From Desulfobacterales bacterium (GTDB lineage: Bacteria > Desulfobacterota > DSM-4660 > Desulfatiglandales > B25-G16), in assembly GCA_030672485.1 (NCBI GenBank), contig DAOVGH010000060.1, positions 1 through 6,522 of the forward strand: 6,522 nt of DNA. Reading direction: 5' to 3'. The notes beneath the pieces are model-generated. The model saw only the letters and a list, made by a program, of their open reading frames with translations, searched no databases and was not told the DNA's origin. Shown here piece by piece: positions 1 through 6,397 of the stretch. Made by a program: the position numbers and the translations under genes. The stretch's first letter is position 1, and each line of letters starts with the position of its first letter.

Positions 1-899
1 AAACAATCCCTCGCCCATTCTTGAAGGCCTCTGACTACACCAAAAGTATTCACCTCTCCCCAATTCACCAATCCACTCATTATAACAGAACCAACAACCC
101 CGGCCAAAAATATAAAATTATAGGCACCAACTAAACTAAGTGACTCTTTATCTCCTTCATCTATGTGGTTGCTGTGTCCTTCTTTCCTGTAATAATAACT
201 ATCAATGGCAAAATAGATAGCCAGCAAGATCAGAGCAGTTAATAACATATGGGGCAAAATGTGAAATGTCCAGAAGAAGGGAACACCATGCAAAAATCCC
301 AGGAAAAGTGGGGGATCGCCTACTGGTGTCAGTGCTCCACCAATATTGGCCACAAGAAATATGAAAAAAACCACCATGAATGCCCTGTTTTTTCGATAAT
401 TATTAGCCTTCAAAAATGGCCTTATAAGTAACATGGCCGCTCCGGTTGTTCCCATCCAGGATGCTAAAGTGGTTCCTATGATAATCATAATGGTATTTAT
501 TGCCGGTGTTCCTCTCAGACTGCCCCTCAGCAATATGCCTCCAGAGATAGCAAAAAGGCCCCAGAGGAGTATAATAAAGGGGATATAGTCTGCTATCAGA
601 ATATGAAGAAAACTGTGAAGCGCTACTCCTTTATAGGTAATTAAAAGAGGCATGCTTACAACGATAGCCCAAAAGGCCGAGACCCTTCCAAAGTGACGGT
701 GCCAGAATTCTGGGGCAAAAAGAGGTAATAAGGCAATTGAAAGCAACATCCCAATAAATGGTATGGTACTATAAAGAGAGAGAATCTCACCTAAGTTGAT
801 GTGCTCGTGACTCCCTGGAAGAGAATTCTCTGCTGCAAACACTGGAAAGGAAAGAGAACAGAAAACCAGTAAGAATAGAATCAAACTTTTATGTCTCAT
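1..899 (-). CDS. Ion transporter superfamily membrane protein, NhaD/CitMHS_2-like sodium:proton antiporter (partial, C-terminus missing)
   Basis: The first 299 codons of a polytopic inner-membrane protein; the rest lies beyond the left edge. The start is ATG at 899, directly preceded by an in-frame TAA, so no earlier start is possible. Residues 1-22 form a typical Sec signal peptide: basic MRHK, a hydrophobic core and a likely cleavage site at VFA|AEN. Hydrophobic segments follow at roughly 37-60, 70-86, 91-120, 131-165, 173-205 and 206-240, then a charged loop (YYYRKEGHSNH) and another segment. Two glycine/proline-rich motifs mark the family: GTTLASWMGTTGAAM (142-156) and NIGGALTPVGDPPLFLGFL (185-203). 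The latter is typical of 'sodium:proton antiporter' proteins in the putative citrate transport family (Pfam CitMHS_2, ArsB/NhaD superfamily). Substrate is inferred from annotation habit and could be Na+/H+ or an organic anion. The gene begins 45 bp after uvrA ends, with no visible terminator between. Its only Shine-Dalgarno-like motif (AGTAGG, 914-919) is about 14 nt from the ATG, so initiation may be weak or coupled. Confidence 0.85.
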   Translation of the reverse strand, partial: MRHKSLILFLLVFCSLSFPVFAAENSLPGSHEHINLGEILSLYSTIPFIGMLLSIALLPLFAPEFWHRHFGRVSAFWAIVVSMPLLITYKGVALHSFLHILIADYIPFIILLWGLFAISGGILLRGSLRGTPAINTIMIIIGTTLASWMGTTGAAMLLIRPFLKANNYRKNRAFMVVFFIFLVANIGGALTPVGDPPLFLGFLHGVPFFWTFHILPHMLLTALILLAIYFAIDSYYYRKEGHSNHIDEGDKESLSLVGAYNFIFLAGVVGSVIMSGLVNWGEVNTFGVVRGLQEWARDC

Positions 900-944
900 T
901 TATTTGCATCATACCTACTTTGTTCAACATTCTTCAATAATCCC

Positions 945-3818
945 TCACTCCCCTTTTGAGGCGGAAGTATATTTTTCTCCAGCTTTACTGTCAAGCCTGG
1001 GCCCGGACATGATCTTTCCCAGAAACTGGCCGGTATAGGATTCCTCAATGGTAGCCACTTCCTCAGGTGTGCCGATCCCAACAATAGAGCCTCCCTTCCC
1101 CCCTGCTTCCGGACCCAAATCAATTATATAATCAGCTGACTTAATCACGTCCATATTATGTTCTATGACTACCACTGTGTTTTCCAGATCGACCAGATGA
1201 TTCAGGACATCCAAGAGTTTCTGTATGTCTGCGAAATGTAGACCAGTGGTAGGCTCATCCAGGAGATACAGGGTTCTTCCGGTATTTCTTTTCCCCAACT
1301 CTTTGGCCAGCTTTATCCTCTGGGCCTCACCACCCGAGAGAGTGGTAGCAGACTGCCCAAGTTTTAGGTATCCAAGCCCGACGTTAAAGAGGGTCTCCAA
1401 CTTCCCCCTGATCTGGGGAATAGGGGAAAAAAACACCATAGCCTCCTTTACGGTCATATCAAGCACATCTGCAATGTTCTTTCCCTTATACCTTATCTCC
1501 AGGGTATCCCGATTGTACCTAAGTCCCTTACAAACGTCACAGGTAACGTATACGTCAGGCAGAAAATGCATCTCAATCTTGATAATCCCATCGCCTTTGC
1601 AGGCCTCGCACCTTCCTCCATCTACATTGAAGCTGAACCTACCTGATTTATATCCCCTAACCCTGGAGTCCGGTAGCCTTGAGAATAGCTCCCGGATGTG
1701 GACAAATATGTCGGTGTAGGTAGCCGGATTAGACCTCGGGGTTCTTCCGATAGGACTCTGGTCTATGTTAATGACCTTATCCACATATTCCACACCCCTT
1801 ATCCTCTTCATCCGGCCAACCCTTTGCTTTGAATGGTAAAGCCTCTGGGCGAGGGCAGGATAGAAAGTCTCGTTTATCAGACTGCTTTTGCCGGAGCCTG
1901 AGACCCCTGTAATACAGGTAAGGGTTCCCAGGGGGATGGCAACATCAATACATTTAAGGTTATTTTCTGCTGCACCCTGAATAACTATCTCTTTTCCGTT
2001 TCCTTTTCTTCTAACCTCTGGAACCGGAATGGAGAGTTTTCCTGAAAGATACTGACCGGTCAATGATCTTTCGTCTCCAACTATCTCGCCGGGCTTGCCG
2101 CTACATACCACGTGACCCCCCATCTGGCCAGCCCCCGGTCCCATATCTATTATGTAATCCGCCGAGAGAATGGCCTCGGGATCATGCTCTACAACCAGCA
2201 CAGTATTACCCAGTTCCTTTAATCGTTTGAGGGTTCGTAGAAGTCTATTATTGTCCCTGTAGTGCAACCCGATGCTCGGTTCATCCAAAACATACAATAC
2301 ACCAGATAGACCTGAACCAATCTGGGTGGCCAATCTGATCCGCATCTCTTCTCCGCCCGACAGGGTAAATGTAGCCCTATCAAGGGAAATGTAATCGAGA
2401 CCCACATTCTTCAGAAAACCAAGCCTTTTGATTATCTCCTTAAGTATTTGTTGCCCTATCATCTCCTCTTTTTCCGTGAGTTTTAGCGCCTGAAAATATT
2501 CCAGGGCTCTATCAATGGAAAATGAGGTTACCTCAGAGATGGACTTTCCATGTACCTTCACAGCCAGACTCTCAGGCCTTAATCTGGCCCCATTGCATTG
2601 GGGGCAGGGCCCGATATTCATAAACCTCTCTATCTCTTCCCTGGTGATGTAAGAATCTGCCTCACGGTGTCTCCTGTTGAGATCCGGTATAATACCCTCA
2701 AAGGGCCTTTTAGAAAAATGGCGCCTACCATCCCTATCGTAATAGAACCTGATCTCCTCTTTTCCTGAACCATTGAGCAAGGCGTTTTGAACATGCTCTG
2801 GGAGTCCCCTGAAAGGTGTGTATATATCAATATGATAATGTTGGGCGAGGGAGTCCAGCATCTGTTGAAAATATACCGAATATCTATCCCTCCATGGTGC
2901 AATTGCTCCCTCCCTTAAGGAAAGATCTGGGTCAGGAACAATTAAGTCGGGATCGAAATACATCTTGGTTCCAAGCCCGCCGCATTCCCTGCATGCCCCT
3001 AGGGGGCTGTTAAAGGAAAACATCTGGGGAGTTAATGGTTGAAGGCTAAAACCACACACCGGACACAATGCCCTCTGGCTAAAGACAAAGTCTTTCTCCC
3101 CTACGAGATCCACAACGGCCAACCCATCTGATATAGAAAATGCCAACTCTAACGAATCGGTAAGCCTCCTCCTGATGGTTTTGCTTACTATTAATCTGTC
3201 AACAACTACCCTAACAGAATGTTTCTTGTTTCTGTCCAGCCTGATCTCAGAGTCTAGTGACATAATATCACCATCCACCTGGACCCTTACAAAGCCTTCC
3301 TTTCTCAAACGTTCAAAGAGATGGGCGTGTTCCCCCTTTCGGCCGTCTACTACAGGGGACAAAATCTGGATCTTGCCCCCATCCTCAAACTTCATAACCT
3401 GGTCAACGACCTGTTGGATAGACTGAGATGTGATAGGAAGGTTACACTTTGCACAAAAGGGATGCCCAATCCGGGCAAAGAGAAGCCTCAAATAGTCGTA
3501 GATCTCCGTAACAGTACCAACCGTTGACCTGGGGTTCTTGCCGGTAGACCTCTGCTGAATAGAGATGGCAGGGGAAAGGCCCTCGATGGAATCCACATCT
3601 GGCTTATCCATCTGTTCCAGGAATTGCCTGGCATAGGTAGAAAGCGATTCTACATACCTCCTCTGGCCCTCAGCGTAGATTGTATCAAAGGCAAGGGTGG
3701 ATTTACCGGAACCAGACACCCCTGTAATCACCACCAATTTGTTCCTGGGGATAGTAACGTCTATATTTTTAAGATTATGCTCCCGAGCCCCCTTGATAAC
3801 TATCTCCTTTAAAGACAT
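945..3818 (-). CDS. uvrA: UvrA, excinuclease ABC subunit A (DNA damage-sensing ABC ATPase)
   Basis: UvrA dimerises, binds distorted DNA and loads UvrB for nucleotide excision repair in the cytoplasm. The 957-residue product has the complete tandem ABC layout. The first Walker A is GVSGSGKST (33-41) with a Q-loop near 89. The UvrB-binding/insertion region follows, then zinc module 1 with Cys252, 255, 276 and 279. The first signature (486-493) and Walker B LDEPSIGLH (511-519) come next. The second Walker A is GVSGSGKSS (638-646), zinc module 2 uses Cys737, 740, 760 and 763, the second signature is LSGGEAQR (827-834), and its Walker B is LDEPTTGLH (853-861). A further CxxC lies at 122/125. I chose ATG 3818 because MSLKEIVIKGAREHNLKNI matches the usual UvrA N-terminus and GGGG lies 8 nt upstream. 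A TTG at 3836 would add six unlikely residues. Oddity: the proximal signature reads LSGGEEMR where UvrA normally has LSGGEAQR. About 20 polar residues follow the usual YTGQFL end. The transporter gene starts 45 bp downstream. Confidence 0.97.
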   Translation of the reverse strand: MSLKEIVIKGAREHNLKNIDVTIPRNKLVVITGVSGSGKSTLAFDTIYAEGQRRYVESLSTYARQFLEQMDKPDVDSIEGLSPAISIQQRSTGKNPRSTVGTVTEIYDYLRLLFARIGHPFCAKCNLPITSQSIQQVVDQVMKFEDGGKIQILSPVVDGRKGEHAHLFERLRKEGFVRVQVDGDIMSLDSEIRLDRNKKHSVRVVVDRLIVSKTIRRRLTDSLELAFSISDGLAVVDLVGEKDFVFSQRALCPVCGFSLQPLTPQMFSFNSPLGACRECGGLGTKMYFDPDLIVPDPDLSLREGAIAPWRDRYSVYFQQMLDSLAQHYHIDIYTPFRGLPEHVQNALLNGSGKEEIRFYYDRDGRRHFSKRPFEGIIPDLNRRHREADSYITREEIERFMNIGPCPQCNGARLRPESLAVKVHGKSISEVTSFSIDRALEYFQALKLTEKEEMIGQQILKEIIKRLGFLKNVGLDYISLDRATFTLSGGEEMRIRLATQIGSGLSGVLYVLDEPSIGLHYRDNNRLLRTLKRLKELGNTVLVVEHDPEAILSADYIIDMGPGAGQMGGHVVCSGKPGEIVGDERSLTGQYLSGKLSIPVPEVRRKGNGKEIVIQGAAENNLKCIDVAIPLGTLTCITGVSGSGKSSLINETFYPALAQRLYHSKQRVGRMKRIRGVEYVDKVINIDQSPIGRTPRSNPATYTDIFVHIRELFSRLPDSRVRGYKSGRFSFNVDGGRCEACKGDGIIKIEMHFLPDVYVTCDVCKGLRYNRDTLEIRYKGKNIADVLDMTVKEAMVFFSPIPQIRGKLETLFNVGLGYLKLGQSATTLSGGEAQRIKLAKELGKRNTGRTLYLLDEPTTGLHFADIQKLLDVLNHLVDLENTVVVIEHNMDVIKSADYIIDLGPEAGGKGGSIVGIGTPEEVATIEESYTGQFLGKIMSGPRLDSKAGEKYTSASKGE

Positions 3819-4046
3819 AAGCGCAACCCCATGCAAGTCTTCAGCACGCAGCCATCAGATTTTCCGCCTTTGTTGATCCCTCGCCAATTTTTCGTATTGT
3901 TCAAAAGGTCTTCCACAGTCGATTTGAAAATGCATGTCTTACGATCTTTCATGAGGAGGTCATCGCCGTTTCCAAAAGGCGCTCACAAAAAAACTCCACT
4001 GGACTATGAAGTGGCCAAATATTGGAGGTTTATTCTTCAGGTCATT

Positions 4047-4082
4047 GGGAATCTCAGTTGAATTCCGTTAAATGAGTCTCCC
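4047..4082. other. Imperfect long hairpin in the GTPase-uvrA spacer
   Basis: GGGAATCTCA (4047-4056) and TGAGTCTCCC (4073-4082) can form a 10-position stem with one mismatch and one G-U pair, around a 16-nt loop. It begins 14 nt beyond the GTPase stop codon on the minus strand. It could contribute to termination or RNA stability between the GTPase and uvrA. However, no T-tract follows on either strand, so it is not a canonical intrinsic terminator. The rest of the 277-bp spacer (3819-4095) shows no convincing promoter or gene to my reading. Confidence 0.3.
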
Positions 4083-4095
4083 CTCTCTTATACCC

Positions 4096-5079
4096 CTACA
4101 AGTGGAGCTCAACTATGTCACCATCTTGGAGCACCTGGTCTCTTTGAACCATCTGACCATCATAGACTTGCTTTCCCCACACCCTGGCATATTTCAGTTT
4201 TTCCAAAAAATCCTTGTGGATCTTTGAGGCAAGGTCTTCCATTCTAGATCCCTTTTTTAATACAAAGGGTTCGGTGAGGTCTGGCCCCTTGCCAGGGGCC
4301 TTGGTATAGACCCGTATGATTTCCAAGGTGTCAAACAAGGTTTGCCTTAGTACATCCAAGTTGTGGCCGGTCTTTGCTGATACGGGTACCAGAGGCCACT
4401 CATCCTCTAAGAGCGACCTGAAGATCTCAAAGTCCTCCTCCATAGAGTAGCCATCGTTTTTATTCGCCACAACCAAGAAGGGCAAGAGAGTCCAGCCGTG
4501 CCCTTCATAAAGATGAGCCAATCTACGAGGAGCTATCCTACGTTCCTTGAGAACGGAAACAGGCTCCTCCAGTTGTTGCAGCGGATCTGTTTGCACATCA
4601 ACTACCACAAGGATGATATCCGACCTCCGGGCCATATCGAAAAACAGCGGTTCCATATATTCTTTACTTATTGGTGGTGCATCAATGAGTTGAATCTGGA
4701 TGTTTTCAAAATACATCATACCTGGAGTGGGCTTCCAGGTAGAGTGGGGAAAATCTGCTACCTGTGGATCTGCATTTGTAAGGGCAGATACCAAAGCGGA
4801 TTTTCCAACATTTGGTGCACCAATGAGTACAACCTGCCCCACCCCTTCCCTTTCAATTCTGTAACTGCTATCTCGCCTCCCCAACTTCTTTTTTTCTTGC
4901 TGTTTGGATTTCAGCTTGGAAATGCGGCGTCTCAGATCTGCCTTGAGTTTGTCCGTGCCCTTGTGCTTGGGCATAATGGCCAGCATCTCTTCAAGGGCAG
5001 CTATCCCTTCTGCCGGGGTCCTGGCCTCCCTGTATCGCTTCTCGGCCTCAAAATAAGCTGGGGGTAAATTAGCAGGCAA
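4096..5079 (-). CDS. DRG/Obg-type GTPase with C-terminal TGS domain
   Basis: A 327-residue soluble GTPase resembling the DRG (developmentally regulated GTP-binding protein, COG1163) branch of the Obg/TRAFAC class. DRG relatives act with ribosomes; the bacterial role is not established. Residues 1-70 form a charged helical N-region (KHKGTDKLKADLRRRISKLK) comparable to the DRG N-terminus. The G domain follows: G1 GAPNVGKS (87-94), G2 within ADFPHSTWKPTPG (108-120, probably Thr114), G3 at 133-136, G4 NKND (206-209) and G5 SAK (234-236). The TGS domain starts near IRVYTKAPG (255-263) and ends QDGDIVELHL, as TGS domains typically do. The G3 motif is DAPP, not the DxPG of Obg/DRG proteins, so the switch II glycine is replaced by proline. 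The start is TTG at 5079: MPANLPPAYFEAEKRYREA is, as I recall it, the usual N-terminus of this subfamily. The next Met (32) would remove conserved helix. The ribosome-binding site is weak (GAGTGA). It stands alone, 277 bp before uvrA and 440 bp after the DUF429 gene. Confidence 0.92.
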   Translation of the reverse strand: MPANLPPAYFEAEKRYREARTPAEGIAALEEMLAIMPKHKGTDKLKADLRRRISKLKSKQQEKKKLGRRDSSYRIEREGVGQVVLIGAPNVGKSALVSALTNADPQVADFPHSTWKPTPGMMYFENIQIQLIDAPPISKEYMEPLFFDMARRSDIILVVVDVQTDPLQQLEEPVSVLKERRIAPRRLAHLYEGHGWTLLPFLVVANKNDGYSMEEDFEIFRSLLEDEWPLVPVSAKTGHNLDVLRQTLFDTLEIIRVYTKAPGKGPDLTEPFVLKKGSRMEDLASKIHKDFLEKLKYARVWGKQVYDGQMVQRDQVLQDGDIVELHL

Positions 5080-5154
5080 TTTTCACTCAACCATGTCTTT
5101 TCTGGTAGATTCCGTCAATAATTTCCAGTAGGCGGTTACCTTGAATTGCGTTTT

Positions 5155-5183
5155 ATCTTAGCATATTTCCCGGTTGTTTTTAA
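5155..5183 (-). promoter_or_regulatory. Weak promoter candidate for the TGS GTPase
   Basis: Read on the minus strand, TTAAAA (5183-5178) is followed after 17 nt by TAAGAT (5160-5155). A TG one base upstream of the -10 (5163-5162) gives an extended -10 form. Each hexamer matches the sigma-70 consensus at four of six positions. The box lies about 75 nt before the TTG start. The -35 falls inside a small hairpin (GTTGTT/AACAAC). This is a pattern match only, and other start sites in the 440-bp spacer are possible. Confidence 0.22.
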
Positions 5184-5187
5184 CAAC
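5173..5187. repeat. Short perfect hairpin upstream of the GTPase
   Basis: GTTGTT (5173-5178) and AACAAC (5182-5187) form a perfect 6-bp stem with a TTT loop. It lies about 95-110 nt upstream of the GTPase start and overlaps the candidate -35 element. It could be an operator half-site pair or chance. It is AT-rich and not followed by a T-tract in the minus direction. Confidence 0.4.
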
Positions 5188-5215
5188 AGATCCACCCACA
5201 GTGGAACAACTCACA

Positions 5216-5227
5216 AAGGATATCCTT
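5216..5227. repeat. 12-bp perfect palindrome AAGGATATCCTT
   Basis: A perfect palindrome centred between 5221 and 5222, in the gene-free region about 140 nt upstream of the GTPase. With no spacer it would suit a dimeric DNA-binding protein rather than an RNA hairpin. Nothing else ties it to regulation, and a palindrome of this length can occur by chance. Confidence 0.35.
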
Positions 5228-5275
5228 CTTGACTAAATCTGCTTTGTACTGAAAAAACAAATCCAAAAACCTCTT

Positions 5276-5396
5276 TTACCACAAGACACGGAGAGCACGG
5301 AGCTTTGATCCGCGAGCAGCGGACTCATGGTTTTGATTTGTCCCGAAAACTTCGGGCCAAATCAAATAATTATTCTCAGTGTCCTCCTTGCCCTGT
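5276..5396. repeat. Large imperfect inverted repeat with internal hairpins (module A)
   Basis: The left arm (5276-5302, beginning TTACCACAAGACACGG) and right arm (5375-5396, beginning CTCAGTGTCCTCC) are reverse complements at 16 of the 22 positions compared. Between them lie two further hairpins: TCCGC-GAGCA-GCGGA (5309-5323) and the strong stem at 5332-5366. The unit could extrude as a branched cruciform. I recall similar 'ACCAC...ACACGGAG...CTC.GTGTCCTC' intergenic elements from deltaproteobacterial-type genomes, but cannot verify family membership here. The right arm stops pairing abruptly after CCCTGT at 5396, where the second palindromic block begins. Confidence 0.65.
5332..5366. repeat. 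Strong 15-bp hairpin inside module A
   Basis: TTTGATTTG (5332-5340) pairs perfectly with CAAATCAAA (5358-5366), and CCCGAA (5342-5347) with TTCGGG (5351-5356). A single T/C mismatch (5341/5357) separates the two stems, and the loop is three bases (AAC). This is the most stable-looking secondary structure in the window. It is not followed by a T-run on the minus strand, so it does not look like a terminator for the DUF429 gene. It fits better as the core of a repeated palindromic element. Confidence 0.75.
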
Positions 5397-5488
5397 TTAG
5401 ATAGCTTTATAATGCTATAGAACAAAATGCGTATTCTCTTATCTGATAGAGAAAAGTGCGCGCGAGCTTTCTGCTTTATCTAACAGGG
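5391..5488. repeat. 98-bp near-palindromic block with inverted ends (module B, MITE-like)
   Basis: The ends are inverted copies. CCCTGTTTAGATA (5391-5403) and TATCTAACAGGG (5477-5488) form a 12-bp stem with one bulged T. Inside are two more hairpins: ATAGC/GCTAT (5401-5405 with 5414-5418), and TTCTCT/AGAGAA (5434-5439 with 5448-5453) around an 8-nt loop. There is no open reading frame of note. Terminal inverted repeats plus internal structure and no coding capacity suggest a small non-autonomous element or REP-like palindrome. It begins 32 bp downstream of the DUF429 stop codon on the minus strand, so it would also form the 3' untranslated region of that mRNA. It lacks a T-tract, so a terminator role is not supported. 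Confidence 0.55.
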
Positions 5489-5519
5489 TGAATCTCAGTG
5501 GTGAATAGCTTTTAAGCAT

Positions 5520-6341
5520 TCAGACGTACACCCAACCCTCTAAAGCATAAGGAGAATTCTCCTCAGAAGTGAATCCATTTTTAAGGGCCGTAAAGGTCGC
5601 AAATGCAGCAATAACACTGTCCAACGCATCCCCACCCGGATTGTCCAAGATTTTCGAGCGTAAGCTCTCCTCCTTGAACCTCAGAAAACCCCTCCTCTCG
5701 ATACCCCCAAGGATCCTTGTCCTTGCAACTCTGTGTTTTTTATCCCCTCCTTTGTAGGATAGGCTTAGATTTTCCCTCTTCAAAGTAGAGGCGGGGCAGA
5801 TCTCAAGAACCCATGCCCTGTCCGGCAGGGGTCTCTGCATGGGGAGAACACGGATCATGTTATTCCTGACGAGGGGTCCAAGCACATCCCCGATGCCAAA
5901 ATAGGTTTGCCGGTAGAGGCGAAGGTTATACGGGGAGAAAGGAGTTTTAGTGTCAACATCGGTAAATCTCTTGAGTTCTTTACCGCCAGCGGCTGACTTG
6001 CACTCCTTTTTGAACTCCTCCGGGGCTTTGTGGATATCTCCAAAGGATAAAGCAAACTCCTCCCAGCTTTCTTCTTTCACCAGGGCCATGGGAATCCCGA
6101 AAGGGAAATCCAGGCCGAAGATGCTGTCCCTCTGCTTCCTGATAAATTCTCTCAGCGCTCTAAAGCTCTGTTCCCTGTCCCTCCCGGAGCCTGGCAGGTC
6201 CTCAGCCTGAAAACATTCTGTGATCGAGAGGATTTCTTCTCTAATCACACCACGTGCAATCCATATCTTTTTGCCTGCGTCCTTTGCACCGCTAAAGTCT
6301 ACACCATAGATAAAACGTCGTAAATTACCGAAACTAATCAT
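5520..6341 (-). CDS. DUF429 family protein, predicted RNase H-fold nuclease
   Basis: A 273-residue protein that I assign to DUF429 (Pfam PF04250, COG2410-like), predicted to have an RNase H-like fold; no biochemical role is established to my knowledge. The supporting motifs are YGVDFSGAKDAGKKIWIA (12-29, first beta strand with Asp15), FGLDFPFGIP (75-84, Asp78), VLEICPAST (178-186, Glu180) and GGDALDSVIAAFATF (236-250, Asp238 and Asp241). The spaced acidic residues fit a metal-binding centre, which is inference. The middle (KRFTDVDTKTPFSPYNLRLYRQTYFGI) is the family's usual conserved basic/aromatic region. There is no signal peptide or membrane segment, so it is probably cytoplasmic. The start is ATG at 6341, with GAAGGG (6347-6352) five bases upstream, a good ribosome-binding site. 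It appears to be a single-gene unit, with its own -10 box upstream and a 440-bp non-coding stretch downstream. Confidence 0.82.
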   Translation of the reverse strand: MISFGNLRRFIYGVDFSGAKDAGKKIWIARGVIREEILSITECFQAEDLPGSGRDREQSFRALREFIRKQRDSIFGLDFPFGIPMALVKEESWEEFALSFGDIHKAPEEFKKECKSAAGGKELKRFTDVDTKTPFSPYNLRLYRQTYFGIGDVLGPLVRNNMIRVLPMQRPLPDRAWVLEICPASTLKRENLSLSYKGGDKKHRVARTRILGGIERRGFLRFKEESLRSKILDNPGGDALDSVIAAFATFTALKNGFTSEENSPYALEGWVYV

Positions 6342-6367
6342 TCACGCCCTTCTGTCTGCACTGTATC

Positions 6368-6373
6368 ATTATA
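6368..6373 (-). promoter_or_regulatory. Consensus -10 box (TATAAT) of the DUF429 gene
   Basis: On the minus strand the hexamer is a perfect TATAAT, 26 nt before the start codon. Transcription would begin near 6361 and leave a leader of about 20 nt holding the GAAGGG ribosome-binding site. No good -35 sits at 16-18 nt spacing. That zone is instead occupied by the inverted repeat at 6386-6397, so an activator or repressor site is possible. Confidence 0.4.
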
Positions 6374-6385
6374 TTTCGTACAAGT

Positions 6386-6397
6386 GCTAAAAATAGC
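6386..6397. promoter_or_regulatory. Small inverted repeat GCTA-AAAA-TAGC at the -35 position
   Basis: GCTA (6386-6389) and TAGC (6394-6397) are separated by AAAA, 12 bp upstream of the TATAAT box. The position suits an operator for the DUF429 gene. The arms are only 4 bp, so chance is a real possibility. The remaining upstream DNA (6398-6522) is AT-rich, and I see no gene or RNA in it. Confidence 0.25.

Noticed and set aside
896..1123. 75-codon minus-strand frame across the uvrA 3' end
   Set aside because: Overlaps uvrA in another frame and has no motif or start signal.
1225..1719. 164-codon plus-strand frame
   Set aside because: Antisense to the conserved C-terminal ABC domain of uvrA; no independent evidence of coding.
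3819..3836. Upstream TTG start for UvrA adding MHGVAL
   Set aside because: The ATG at 3818 gives the standard UvrA N-terminus and has a better-placed GGGG; the extra residues match nothing typical.
3809..3952. 47-codon minus-strand frame overlapping the uvrA start
   Set aside because: The bases before its ATG are CCTCCTC, the opposite of a Shine-Dalgarno sequence, and I know no family match; not strong enough to call a gene.
3831..4061. 76-codon plus-strand reading frame divergent from uvrA
   Set aside because: No ribosome-binding site before its ATG, no recognisable domain, and serine/phenylalanine-rich low-information sequence; kept only as a point about the spacer.
4498..5067. 189-codon plus-strand frame
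   Set aside because: Lies wholly antisense to the clear TGS GTPase gene and has no coherent domain; a shadow of that gene's codon use.
5332..5366. Strong hairpin as an intrinsic terminator of the DUF429 gene
   Set aside because: No T-tract follows on the minus strand, and it lies about 150 bp past the stop codon within a larger inverted repeat.
5401..5418. TATAAT (5408-5413) as a plus-strand promoter
   Set aside because: It sits inside a near-palindrome, has no -35 at 16-18 nt spacing, and no plus-strand gene follows.
5276..5506. CRISPR array or attachment site
   Set aside because: The repeats are inverted rather than regularly spaced direct repeats, and there is no tRNA or integrase nearby.
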